Both the position numbers and the translations under genes were made by a program. Shown piece by piece: positions 6,725-15,155 of a stretch of DNA of 36,998 nucleotides. This stretch comes from Dehalococcoidia bacterium. Its GTDB lineage: Bacteria; Chloroflexota; Dehalococcoidia; UBA2247; RBG-13-53-26. The stretch covers positions 1 through 36,998 of the forward strand of contig JAUCPZ010000151.1 of assembly GCA_030372995.1 (NCBI GenBank), in the 5' to 3' direction. The notes under the pieces are model-generated. The model was not told where the DNA came from and ran no database searches. It saw only the letters and a list, made by a program, of their open reading frames with translations. How positions within the stretch are numbered: position 1 is the first letter of the stretch; each line of letters starts with the position of its first letter.

Positions 6725-9031
6725 ATGCCGAACCCTGAACCCACCAAATCGCTCCGCGTCACTGTCCGTGGAGTGGTACAGGGGGTCGGTTTCCGGCCCT
6801 TCATCTACCGTCTGGCCCATGAACATTGCCTCGCCGGATGGGTGCGCAACACCTCGGGCAGTGTCGAAATCCACGTTGAGGGCGATGGCTCTTCCATGGA
6901 CACGTTCGTCCAGGAGATCGAAAAGTCGCCTCCACCGATGGCCAAGATAGAAGAGATCAGATCTTCCTCGGCCCGACCGGTGGGTTACACGGGCTTCAAG
7001 ATCGTCGAGAGCCGGCCTGAGCCCGGCGAGTACCAACTGGTATCGCCGGACATCGCCACATGCGAGGCCTGCCGGCAGGAGATATTCTCCCCAGACAACA
7101 GGCGCCATCGCTATCCGTTCACCAACTGCACCAACTGCGGGCCGCGCTTCACCATTATCGAGGACATCCCCTATGACCGCCCTCTGACCACGATGAAGCG
7201 TTTCACCATGTGCCCGGCCTGCCAAAGGGAATACGATGACCCTCTGGACCGTCGCTTCCACGCGCAGCCTAACGCCTGCCCCGTCTGTGGGCCGAGCTTG
7301 AGCCTGGCCGACGCGCACGGCGCGCCCGTGGAAAGCAGAGACGTCATCCATTCCGCGGCCAACCTGCTCATGGAGGGGAAGATCCTGGCCATCAAGGGGC
7401 TGGGGGGCTTCCTGCTGGCCTGCGACGCCACGGATAGCGAAGCCGTCAAGACACTGCGGGAGCGGAAGCATCGCCCGTCCAAGCCCCTTGCCGTCATGAT
7501 GTCTTCTCTGGGAGAAATCGCGAGACACTGCATGGTATCGCCAGAGGAAGAGCAACTGCTGCGGTCACCCCAGAGTCCGATCGTGCTGCTGAGGTGGCGG
7601 AGAGAGGAATCGTCGGTTTGCGCCGAGGTGGCTCCCAACCTGAAGTACCTCGGTGTGATGCTGCCCTACACGCCGCTTCATCATCTGCTCATGAGCGAGG
7701 TCGGCTGCCCGCTGGTGATGACCAGCGGCAATCTCAGCGAGGAGCCGATCGCCAAGGCCAACGATGAGGCGTTGAGGAGGCTGGGTGGTGTCGCCGACTA
7801 CTTCCTGCTGCACAACCGGGATATCTATGCCAAGTACGACGACAGCGTCTGCATCGTCGAAACGGAGATCCCTCGTGTTGTCAGGCGCGCCCGCGGCTAC
7901 GCACCGTACCCCATTACCCTCCCATACGAGTCGCGCCGGATACTGGCCTGCGGCGCCGAGGAGAAGAACACCTTCTGCCTGACCCGGGACCGGCACGCCT
8001 TCGTTTCGCAGCACATCGGCGACATGGAGAACGAGGAGACGCTGGAGCACTTCGAGACAACAATTGAGCTGTACAAGAAGCTTTTCCGCACCGAGCCCGA
8101 AATCATAGCCTATGACCTGCATCCAGAGTACCTCTCGACCAAGTACGCCCTTGAACTGAAGGCGAAGAACATCGGCCTGCGCTTCGTCCCGGTTCAGCAT
8201 CACCATGCGCACATCGCCAGTTGCTTGGTTGAGAACGGCATGCAGACTCCAGTGATCGGGGTGGCCTTCGACGGCACCGGATACGGCGGCGATGGCACCA
8301 TCTGGGGCGGGGAGTTCCTAGTAGCTGACCTGAAGGGCTTCCGCCGGGTGGGGCATCTGGAGCATGTGCCCATGCCAGGCGGGGCGGCAGCCATCAGAAA
8401 GCCCTACCGGATGGCTCTGGGATACACGCACTCTCTTCTTGGGCCGGACTTCCCTCTTCACGGGCTGCCCATACTGGGCCCCCTCGACACGGGCGAGCAC
8501 GTGATCGTGGCTCGGCAGATGGACCGCAGGGTGAACTCGCCCCTGACTTCCAGCGCGGGGCGGCTGTTCGATGCCGTGTCAGCGCTGGCCGGGGTGCGGG
8601 CCGAAATCGACTACGAGGCCCAGGCCGCCATCGAGCTGGAGATGCTGGCGGATGAGGACGAGAAGTCGTCTGCAGCCTACCCGTTTTCCATTGTGGAAGA
8701 GGACGATTGCCGGGTGGTGAAGCTTGGAGCGCTGATTGCGGCCATGATTGATGATGTGAAGAATGGGGTCTCGCCTGGCGCTGTTTCGACGAGATTCCAC
8801 CTGACCGTCGCCGCGATGATCGTCGAGATGTGCCGCGCCATCTCACGCGACACCGGGATCAAGCTAGTGGCTCTCAGTGGTGGGGGCTTCCAGAACCGGC
8901 TCCTGCTCAGGCTTGCCTTGGACGGCCTGCGCGAAGAGGGTTTCGAGGTGCTGACACACCGGCTTGTCCCGTGCAACGACGGCGGGATATCGCTGGGCCA
9001 GGCGGCCATCGCCAACTTCGCCCCTGCCTAG
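6725..9031 (+). CDS. hypF: Carbamoyltransferase HypF
   Basis: HypF converts carbamoyl phosphate and ATP to a thiocarboxamide on HypE, the source of the CN ligands of [NiFe] hydrogenase. The 768 residues show an acylphosphatase domain (about 9-98, VRGVVQGVGFRPF). Two zinc fingers follow with CxxC pairs at 113/116, 135/138, 163/166 and 185/188, in the canonical 18-24-18 spacing. A YrdC-like domain (about 205-395, KHRPSKPLAVM) and a Kae1-like carbamoyltransferase domain with HHHAH at 492-496 complete it. All key motifs are intact. A weak GAGGT ribosome site precedes the ATG. It is followed after 198 bases by hypC. Confidence 0.97.
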   Translation: MPNPEPTKSLRVTVRGVVQGVGFRPFIYRLAHEHCLAGWVRNTSGSVEIHVEGDGSSMDTFVQEIEKSPPPMAKIEEIRSSSARPVGYTGFKIVESRPEPGEYQLVSPDIATCEACRQEIFSPDNRRHRYPFTNCTNCGPRFTIIEDIPYDRPLTTMKRFTMCPACQREYDDPLDRRFHAQPNACPVCGPSLSLADAHGAPVESRDVIHSAANLLMEGKILAIKGLGGFLLACDATDSEAVKTLRERKHRPSKPLAVMMSSLGEIARHCMVSPEEEQLLRSPQSPIVLLRWRREESSVCAEVAPNLKYLGVMLPYTPLHHLLMSEVGCPLVMTSGNLSEEPIAKANDEALRRLGGVADYFLLHNRDIYAKYDDSVCIVETEIPRVVRRARGYAPYPITLPYESRRILACGAEEKNTFCLTRDRHAFVSQHIGDMENEETLEHFETTIELYKKLFRTEPEIIAYDLHPEYLSTKYALELKAKNIGLRFVPVQHHHAHIASCLVENGMQTPVIGVAFDGTGYGGDGTIWGGEFLVADLKGFRRVGHLEHVPMPGGAAAIRKPYRMALGYTHSLLGPDFPLHGLPILGPLDTGEHVIVARQMDRRVNSPLTSSAGRLFDAVSALAGVRAEIDYEAQAAIELEMLADEDEKSSAAYPFSIVEEDDCRVVKLGALIAAMIDDVKNGVSPGAVSTRFHLTVAAMIVEMCRAISRDTGIKLVALSGGGFQNRLLLRLALDGLREEGFEVLTHRLVPCNDGGISLGQAAIANFAPA

Positions 9032-9033
9032 CA

Positions 9034-9064
9034 TGTCATTCCCGCGAAGACGCGAACCGGGGGT
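9034..9064. repeat. ATTCCCGCG-type repeat remnant
   Basis: GTCATTCCCGCGAAGACGCG and the following bases resemble the widespread dispersed repeat whose core is CATTCCCGCGAAAGCGGGAA. Here the right arm is degenerate, and only one copy is seen in the window. It lies in the 198-base gap between hypF and hypC. The family assignment is by eye only. Confidence 0.35.
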
Positions 9065-9192
9065 ATCAGGCTCCCGAAGCTCAGGTAACGGACCTGACAC
9101 CCACGACCATAATCTAGGGTGCCAGGGCTTCCTGCAGATCACGTCATGGACCTGACATCAACGAGTAATGGACTTCGTCCAAGTGGCCAGCG

Positions 9193-9198
9193 TAGAAT
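9193..9198 (+). promoter_or_regulatory. Possible -10 element before hypC
   Basis: TAGAAT lies 32 bases before the hypC ATG, in a gap long enough to hold a promoter. No convincing -35 was found 16-18 bases upstream, so an internal promoter for hypCDE is only suggested. Confidence 0.28.
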
Positions 9199-9229
9199 TG
9201 AGTTCAGAAGGCCCTGAGACGAGAACATC

Positions 9230-9460
9230 ATGTGCTTGGCGGTTCCGGCTCTAATCAAGTCCGTTGACGGCGATCAGGCTGAGGTCGAACTCGGCGGCGT
9301 CACGCGGCATGCCAGCATCATACTCACGCCGGAGGCCCGGGTAGGCGACTACGTGCTCCTGCATGCCGGCTATGCGATCAACGTGGTGGACCAGGCTGAG
9401 GCAGAGGAGACCTTGAACATACTGAGGGAGATGGCCCGGCTGGCCGGTGACGACGCATGA
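9230..9460 (+). CDS. hypC: Hydrogenase assembly chaperone HypC
   Basis: The 76-residue protein begins MCLAVP, the invariant HypC/HupF start. Cys2 binds the Fe(CN)2CO unit and the hydrogenase large-subunit precursor. The VGDYVLLHAGYAI segment (about 43-55) is also family-typical. HypC works with HypD to build and deliver the iron centre. Its stop codon overlaps the hypD start (ATGA), so the two are translationally coupled. Confidence 0.96.
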   Translation: MCLAVPALIKSVDGDQAEVELGGVTRHASIILTPEARVGDYVLLHAGYAINVVDQAEAEETLNILREMARLAGDDA

Positions 9461-10548
9461 GACTGGTGGACGATTTCCGCAACACAGAGCTGGCCAAAGG
9501 ACTTGTTGACAGCATCCGCCGGAGCTCCACGAAACACGTCCGCCTCATGGAATTCTGCGGCGGCCACACGGTGGCCATCATGAAGCACGGCATCCGCCAA
9601 CTGCTGCCACCAACGATCGAAATGCTCTCCGGCCCCGGCTGTCCGGTCTGCGTGACGGACAACTCGGATCTGGACAAGGCCATCGCATTGGCTCGGCTCC
9701 CCGAAGTGACCCTGACCTCCTTCGGGGACATGCTCAAGGTTCCCGGCAGCCGCTCCAGCCTCCAGAAGGCGCGGGCCGAAGGCGCTGATGTGCGCATCGT
9801 CTACTCGACGCTGGACGCTCTGGACATCGCAAAACAGAACCCGTCGCGGAGAGTGGTGTTTCTGGGCGTCGGCTTTGAGACCACCGCGCCGACCGTGGCC
9901 GCCTCCATCCTGCAGGCCGAGAGGGAAGGCATCGGCAACTACCACGTTCTGTCGATGCACAAGCTCTGCCCGCCGGTGATCAAGGCCATCCTCGATTCCG
10001 GCGAGATCAGGGTGAGCGGGCTGATCTGTCCGGGGCACGTGAGCGCCATCGTCGGTTCCGGAGCCTGGGACTTCATTGCGCGCGACTACGGCATCCCCTG
10101 TATTGTATCCGGTTTCGAGCCGCTGGATATCCTGCAGACCGTCCAAATGCTGGTAACCCAGTTGGAGAGTGGCGAGTCCCGCGTCGAGATCGCCTACCGG
10201 CGGGGGGTGAGCGCCGAGGGCAACCGGCGGGCACTGGAGATCATGTACCAGGTATTCGAGCCGTGCCCGGCACGCTGGCGGGGGATGGGAATGGTGCCCG
10301 CCAGTGGCCTGGCGCTGAGGCCCGCCTACGCTCGCTTCGATGCGGAGGCGGCTTTCCAGTTCGATCCCGGCCCCACCATCGAGCCGCAGGGCTGCATCTG
10401 CGGCGAAGTGCTGCGCGCGGTCAAGACGCCACGGGACTGCAGGTTGTTCCGCACCGTGTGCACGCCGGCGAATCCGGTGGGACCGTGTATGGTTTCTTCG
10501 GAGGGAAGCTGCGCGGCGCACTACCTGTATGGAGCGGCCGATGACTGA
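9457..10548 (+). CDS. hypD: Hydrogenase formation protein HypD
   Basis: HypD is the Fe-S scaffold that assembles Fe(CN)2CO together with HypC and HypE. The 363 residues carry FCGGHT with Cys34, GPGCPVC with Cys62 and Cys65, and a C-terminal set of cysteines (GCICG, DC, VC, GPC) that ligate the [4Fe-4S] cluster. The length is normal for the family. The start overlaps the hypC stop by four bases and the end overlaps hypE by eight, so hypC, hypD and hypE form one tightly coupled unit. Confidence 0.97.
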   Translation: MRLVDDFRNTELAKGLVDSIRRSSTKHVRLMEFCGGHTVAIMKHGIRQLLPPTIEMLSGPGCPVCVTDNSDLDKAIALARLPEVTLTSFGDMLKVPGSRSSLQKARAEGADVRIVYSTLDALDIAKQNPSRRVVFLGVGFETTAPTVAASILQAEREGIGNYHVLSMHKLCPPVIKAILDSGEIRVSGLICPGHVSAIVGSGAWDFIARDYGIPCIVSGFEPLDILQTVQMLVTQLESGESRVEIAYRRGVSAEGNRRALEIMYQVFEPCPARWRGMGMVPASGLALRPAYARFDAEAAFQFDPGPTIEPQGCICGEVLRAVKTPRDCRLFRTVCTPANPVGPCMVSSEGSCAAHYLYGAADD

Positions 10549-11545
10549 GAGGATCCTCCTGGCCCACGGCAGCGGCGGCAAGCTGGCCCATGAACTCGTC
10601 GAAAGGGTATTAGTCAAACCGCTGTCGAATCCGCTGCTGGACCGGCTGGACGATTCCGCGGTGTTCTCCTGCAGCGGCCGGCTGGCGTTCACTACGGACA
10701 GCTACGTGGTCAATCCTATCTTCTTCCCCGGCGGAGACATTGGGAAGTTGGCGGTGTGCGGCACGGTGAACGACCTGGCCATGGTAGGAGCCACGCCGCT
10801 GTACCTGAGCCTGGCCTTCATCATCGAGGAGGGGCTGGCACTGGATGAGCTGGAGCGGGTGCTGATTTCGGTGCAGGCGGCAGCGCAGGAGGCGCAGGTG
10901 CAGATCGTCACCGGAGACACCAAGGTGGTGAACAAGGGCAGCGCCGACAGGCTGTTCGTCAACACGGCCGGAGTAGGCACGTTGTCAGAAGGGGTCGACA
11001 TCTCCGGCTCCAAAGCCCGGCCGGGCGACAAGGTGATCCTCAGCGGGACGATCGGTGAACATGGCATCGCTGTTCTCAGCCAGCGCGAAGGCCTGGGCTT
11101 TTCCACGAAGCTGGAGAGCGACTGCGCTCCGCTGAGCGGGCTGGTGGCCGAGATGCTGGCTGCCAGCAAACGGATTCACGCCATGCGCGATCCCACCAGG
11201 GGCGGCCTGGCTACCACTCTAAACGAGATCGCTTCGCAGTCGAAGGTCGGCATCAGGATCGAGGAGGAGAAGGTCCCGGTGCGCGATGAGGTGCGGGGGG
11301 CCTGCGAGATGCTGGGGATCGATCCGCTGTACGTGGCCAACGAGGGCAAGCTGGTGGCCATGGTGCCTCCCGAAGACGCAAACGCAGTCCTGCAGAAGAT
11401 GCGGCAGCACCGCTACGGGAAGGACGCGGCCATCATCGGCGAGGTGAAGGCGGACCATCCCGGCCGGGTAGTGATGAAGACGGCGCTGGGCGCGTCACGC
11501 ATAGTGGACATGCTGGTGGGGGATCCGCTGCCGAGGATCTGCTGA
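10541..11545 (+). CDS. hypE: Carbamoyl dehydratase HypE
   Basis: HypE dehydrates the thiocarboxamide on its C-terminal cysteine to thiocyanate and passes CN to HypCD. The 334-residue protein starts MTERILLAHGSGGK and ends in PRIC, the invariant tail carrying the reactive Cys334. The PurM-like ATP-binding fold is shown by DDSAVF and VTGDTKVV. The frame is open further upstream, but the ATG at 10541, overlapping hypD by eight bases, matches the family start. The gene ends the operon. hypA and hypB do not follow. Confidence 0.97.
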   Translation: MTERILLAHGSGGKLAHELVERVLVKPLSNPLLDRLDDSAVFSCSGRLAFTTDSYVVNPIFFPGGDIGKLAVCGTVNDLAMVGATPLYLSLAFIIEEGLALDELERVLISVQAAAQEAQVQIVTGDTKVVNKGSADRLFVNTAGVGTLSEGVDISGSKARPGDKVILSGTIGEHGIAVLSQREGLGFSTKLESDCAPLSGLVAEMLAASKRIHAMRDPTRGGLATTLNEIASQSKVGIRIEEEKVPVRDEVRGACEMLGIDPLYVANEGKLVAMVPPEDANAVLQKMRQHRYGKDAAIIGEVKADHPGRVVMKTALGASRIVDMLVGDPLPRIC

Positions 11546-11546
11546 T

Positions 11547-11571
11547 GATGACAGTTGTAGGGCTTGTCATC
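11547..11571. terminator. Possible hairpin between convergent hypE and HNH genes
   Basis: GATGACA (11547-11553) and TGTCATC (11565-11571) form a seven-pair stem with an 11-base loop directly after the hypE stop. There is no T tract on either side, so it may be a weak or factor-dependent end point. Confidence 0.3.
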
Positions 11572-11616
11572 GTGCTTCATGCCCCGTAGCGTTCGACTAG
11601 TCCCTTCGTTGGGTGT

Positions 11617-12306
11617 TCATTCAATCCGATCGTGCTTTTCCAGATTATGTCTGCCGCACAGCAACTGGATGTTGTCCGCAGTATTTGACGAGCCTCCCTT
11701 CGACCAAGGGATCACGTGATCGAAGTGCAAGTCTTCGGTTGCCCCGCATCTTGCGCACCTACCTCCGTCTCTCTGCCAGACCTCCAACTTCACGGCTGTT
11801 GGAATCACCCGGCGGGTTCTCGAGTGTGCCGGAACAGGCAATGAGAGGTCTTCTTCGCCTTCCACTGCAATGAGCTTGAACTTGAAGACACTGCGGCCGT
11901 GTACCTGCTCTCGCCAAGAATCAACCAGGTGGAAAACGCCATTGTACGACCAGATCCCCTCCTTGATCTTCTCGTAGACTCGAACTCTCTCCGGCGGCCT
12001 CTTGCCAGTCTTGTACTCTTGCGCCGCACGATGGAACTTGCCATTTTCGGTAAGCGCGCCCGAAGGAGAGTGCTCGGGCTGGTCGACGACCTTCGGATTG
12101 ATGATGCGTGAAGAACGAGAAATGTCGTGGCCCTCATAGACGATGGTAGAACCATCATCTTCAATCCGATCAGCGTACGGCGCTCCCCGACGGACGGACA
12201 TGAGAATCACAGAATGATTCTTCGCAAGCCGATAGTTCATGCCTCGTTGCAGGCTAACGCCTTCGCGCCTGCACATCTCAACATATGGAATGATCTCGTT
12301 TTCCAT
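11617..12306 (-). CDS. SRA-like HNH endonuclease, probable modification-dependent restriction enzyme
   Basis: The 229-residue protein has an N-terminal SRA/YDG-like domain (about 15-148). Its signs are GAPYADRIEDDG, IVYEGHD at 55-61, an ENGKFHRAA segment and a YNGVFHLVDSW-FKFKL strand pair. A C-terminal HNH nuclease follows (about 168-225) with Cys184/Cys187, Asp196-His197, Asn212, Cys217 and His220-Asn221. The SRA-HNH combination is known from type IV enzymes that cut DNA carrying 5-methyl- or 5-hydroxymethylcytosine. No methyltransferase gene is beside it, as expected for type IV. CATAAT at 12327-12332 on this strand could be its -10. No clear ribosome site precedes the ATG. The gene seems intact. 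Its target modification cannot be read from sequence. Confidence 0.8.
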   Translation of the reverse strand: MENEIIPYVEMCRREGVSLQRGMNYRLAKNHSVILMSVRRGAPYADRIEDDGSTIVYEGHDISRSSRIINPKVVDQPEHSPSGALTENGKFHRAAQEYKTGKRPPERVRVYEKIKEGIWSYNGVFHLVDSWREQVHGRSVFKFKLIAVEGEEDLSLPVPAHSRTRRVIPTAVKLEVWQRDGGRCARCGATEDLHFDHVIPWSKGGSSNTADNIQLLCGRHNLEKHDRIE

Positions 12307-12401
12307 GCGCCAACCAGGCTGTCTTGATTATGTGGCTCGAGTACTGGCCGCGCCGATCGTATCGCGTGTCCCATCGGTGTGTCAACCACGCTCGAATGAT
12401 G

Positions 12402-13166
12402 TCACAGTAGTCGGAACGCCTCCCCATGCCCCGGATAGACGGTGCTGACATTTAGTCCCTTCAGTCTCTCAAAGCTAGCCTGCGCCGCTGCCCGGTCATC
12501 CATGATGCTGTTCAGGACCGGCCCGTTCTTGTACAGCAGCAGGTCGCCGCTGAACAGGGCACCCTCTGCGGTGAGGACGGCTATCGAACCCTTGGAGTGT
12601 CCGAGAATATGAAGGACCTTGGCATCAAAGCCATGTTCGGAGAGATCGTCTCCTTCGTTCAGATACAGATCGGGGCTGCATCTCTGCGCTTGGCCGAACC
12701 GGAACAGGACCGAAGCCAGCGCTTTGATGAGGAGATTGCCGCTCTTCCTGTTCCAGAAGATGTCACCGCGCTCCAGCATCCCGGCATCGTCGCGGTGCAT
12801 GGCGATCCTGGCGCCGAACTTCTGGCGCAGATAGGCGGCATTGCCCGTGTGGTCGAAATCCCCGTGGGTGAGGATGATGAGCTTCAGATCGCCGGGTTTG
12901 CAGCCCGCATCGTCCAATTTCCGCTCCACCTCTTTTCGCCCGTTTGATGCCCCAGTGTCAATGAGGAAGAACCCGTCATCGGTCTTCACGACATAGCAGT
13001 TCACGCTGCCCATCATGAAGGGTAGCATGACGCTGACAGTCTGAATCTGTTCCTTCACTCTCCTATCCGCCTGGCGATAGATCTTGGACTGCGCCTGTGA
13101 GTCATCAATGACAGTTTGCGAGACACCCACGGCCGGATCGTACCTCTGTTCTAGATCGGCCGTCAA
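12402..13166 (-). CDS. MBL-fold metallo-hydrolase
   Basis: This 254-residue protein has the metallo-beta-lactamase fold. LIDTGASN (68-75) precedes the metal motif THGDFDHTGN (H101, D103, D105, H106), and later come a GHSKGSI His, an SGDLLL Asp and a YPGHGE His. The second histidine of HxHxDH is Asp, a variant seen in a subset of the superfamily. The substrate cannot be told and such proteins include glyoxalase II-like thioesterases. The first about 45 residues are poorly conserved in character, so the true start may be further inside (a GTG at codon 37 or an ATG at codon 47). The PAS-HD-GYP gene is divergent from it. Confidence 0.85.
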   Translation of the reverse strand: MTADLEQRYDPAVGVSQTVIDDSQAQSKIYRQADRRVKEQIQTVSVMLPFMMGSVNCYVVKTDDGFFLIDTGASNGRKEVERKLDDAGCKPGDLKLIILTHGDFDHTGNAAYLRQKFGARIAMHRDDAGMLERGDIFWNRKSGNLLIKALASVLFRFGQAQRCSPDLYLNEGDDLSEHGFDAKVLHILGHSKGSIAVLTAEGALFSGDLLLYKNGPVLNSIMDDRAAAQASFERLKGLNVSTVYPGHGEAFRLL

Positions 13167-13334
13167 CAGCGCTAATGGGATAAACCACGTCGCCCGCGCT
13201 CACTAGATGATATTGACACAAGTTGCTATCATTTAGCGTGACATAGACGGTATGCGAGGGTAATTGGGCAGCACCACGAAAGCGCGAGACGCATCGGAGA
13301 CTTTCGCCCGACTCCGAAGCCCAGAGGGAGCGGA

Positions 13335-15107
13335 ATGGCCAAGCGAACCCTAAAGACGCTAGCTCAGGCTAGCGACTCAGATTACGCCCGCCTATTTGCC
13401 GACATCCTGGATGGCATGCTTGTCTTCGACGCGGCAACCATGAAGGTGTTGCTGGCCAATCAGGCAGCCGCCGACATTCTCGGATTCCCCTCCCCCGAAC
13501 AAATGGCCGGCGTCGACATCGTCAAGAGCATTTCTCAACGCAACGGGGACCGCCTGGCGGCGCTCCTCGCAGTCGCGCTGGGCAAGGAGGAACGCCCGGT
13601 GGCGGAAGATATCCCCATGACAACCAGGGACGACAGAGATATCTGGCTGAACATCGTGTGCAAGAGGATCGACTACCAAGGCAAACCGGCCGGCCTTGTG
13701 GTACTGCGGGAAGTCACCGATCTGAAGCGGATGGAAGAGAGACTGCTGGCTTCACAGGAGAGGAACCGCCTCCTGATCGAGAACGCCAATGAGGGCATCC
13801 TGGTCATTCAAGATGAAGTGCTGAAGTTCGCCAATCCCAAGACTCAGGAACTGTTTGGCCGGACGGCTCAGGAATTGGTGCTGAAACCGGTCGCCGACCT
13901 CATCCACCCGGAAGACCGGCAGAAGGCGCTCGATCAGCATTTCAAGAGGCTGAATGAAGAGCACATCGCCGACGTCCACCAGTTCCGGATCGTGGATAAG
14001 AACGGGAACACCAAATGGGTCGAGCTCAACGGCGTCCTGTTCTCATGGGGAGGAAGGCCAGCGGATCTGTGCTTCGTGAGGGACATTACCGAGCGCCGTC
14101 TGGCAGAAGAAGCGCTGTATCAGAGCGAGGAGCGTTTCCGGACCTTGGTGGAGAACACCAGTGACTGGGTGTGGGAAGTGGATACCAACGGCGTTTACAC
14201 TTATGTGGGCCCGAGGGTGCGCGACATCCTGGGCTACGAGCCTCAGGATGTCGTGGGCAAGACACCGTTCCACTTCATGACCGCTCAGGAATCCGCTCGC
14301 GTTGCCGCCATCTTTGAGTCCTGCCTGAGAGCGAAGAAGCCCTTCACCTTCGTGGAGAACGTTTGTCTGCACAAGGACGGGCACAGGGTGTTCATGGAGA
14401 AGAGCGCCGTGCCTTTCTTTGATGCGGAGGGCAACGTCTGCGGCTACCGTGGCATAGACCGCGACATCACAGAGCGGAAACGTGCGGAGGAACAGCTAAA
14501 GGAGAGCTATCAGAAACTCGAGGGGACCCTCGAAGGGGTGATCCAGGCAATGGCTCTCACCGTTGAGATCAGGGACCGTCATACGGCGGGGCATCAGCGC
14601 CGCGTCACCGAACTGGCGCACGCCATAGCTCGGGAACTGGGCCTGTCCGGGGAACGTACCCGCGCCGTGCGCATAGCCGGCTTGCTCCACGATCTGGGAA
14701 AGATAACCATCCCCACAGAGATACTGAGCAAGCCCGGCCGGCTGACCGACATGGAGTTCGCCATTATCAAGACCCATCCCAAAGCCGGCTACGAGATATT
14801 GAAAAGCATAGACTTCCCCTGGCCCGTGGCTGACATCGTGGTGCAGCACCATGAGCGGATTGACGGGTCCGGATACCCGGCTGGGCTCAGGGGCGAGCAG
14901 AGCACTCTGGAGGCCCGCATCCTGGCCGTGGCCGACGTTGTGGAAGCCATGGCGTCGCACCGCCCCTACCGCCCCGCTTTGGGCATAGACCGCGCCCTCA
15001 ATGAGATCATCGGCAACAGGGGGAAGCTCTACGACGCCAGGGTGGTCGATGCCTGCCTGGCTGTGTTCAGCACCGGCTCCTTCCGGTTCGCCGATCAGGG
15101 CATCTGA
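13335..15107 (+). CDS. Triple-PAS HD-GYP domain phosphodiesterase
   Basis: The 590-residue cytosolic signalling protein has three PAS domains (about 15-135, 140-255 and 263-382), each ending in a D(I/L)(T/K)ER-like linker. A short coiled coil follows, then an HD-GYP domain (about 398-585). HDLGK at 452-456, H420, H481 and HHERIDGSGYP at 505-515 are all present, so it should be active on cyclic di-GMP, the usual HD-GYP substrate. No transmembrane segment or receiver domain is seen, so the PAS domains probably sense an internal cue such as redox state or a ligand. GAGGGAGCGG precedes the ATG. No diguanylate cyclase is in the window. Confidence 0.92.
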   Translation: MAKRTLKTLAQASDSDYARLFADILDGMLVFDAATMKVLLANQAAADILGFPSPEQMAGVDIVKSISQRNGDRLAALLAVALGKEERPVAEDIPMTTRDDRDIWLNIVCKRIDYQGKPAGLVVLREVTDLKRMEERLLASQERNRLLIENANEGILVIQDEVLKFANPKTQELFGRTAQELVLKPVADLIHPEDRQKALDQHFKRLNEEHIADVHQFRIVDKNGNTKWVELNGVLFSWGGRPADLCFVRDITERRLAEEALYQSEERFRTLVENTSDWVWEVDTNGVYTYVGPRVRDILGYEPQDVVGKTPFHFMTAQESARVAAIFESCLRAKKPFTFVENVCLHKDGHRVFMEKSAVPFFDAEGNVCGYRGIDRDITERKRAEEQLKESYQKLEGTLEGVIQAMALTVEIRDRHTAGHQRRVTELAHAIARELGLSGERTRAVRIAGLLHDLGKITIPTEILSKPGRLTDMEFAIIKTHPKAGYEILKSIDFPWPVADIVVQHHERIDGSGYPAGLRGEQSTLEARILAVADVVEAMASHRPYRPALGIDRALNEIIGNRGKLYDARVVDACLAVFSTGSFRFADQGI

Positions 15108-15116
15108 ACGGCCACC

Positions 15117-15134
15117 CGCATCCCGCAAGATGCG
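15117..15134. terminator. Possible hairpin between convergent genes
   Basis: CGCATC-CCGCAA-GATGCG is a six-pair stem with a six-base loop. It lies in the 48-base gap between the ends of the HD-GYP gene and the dehydrogenase gene. It lacks a T tract, so termination is only suggested by position. Confidence 0.3.
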
Positions 15135-15155
15135 CAGGGACTGCTACGATCCTCT

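Noticed and set aside
9370-10692. Long minus-strand open frame (440 codons) opposite hypC, hypD and hypE
   Set aside because: It is a GC-rich antisense shadow of intact, well-recognised genes with no family features of its own.
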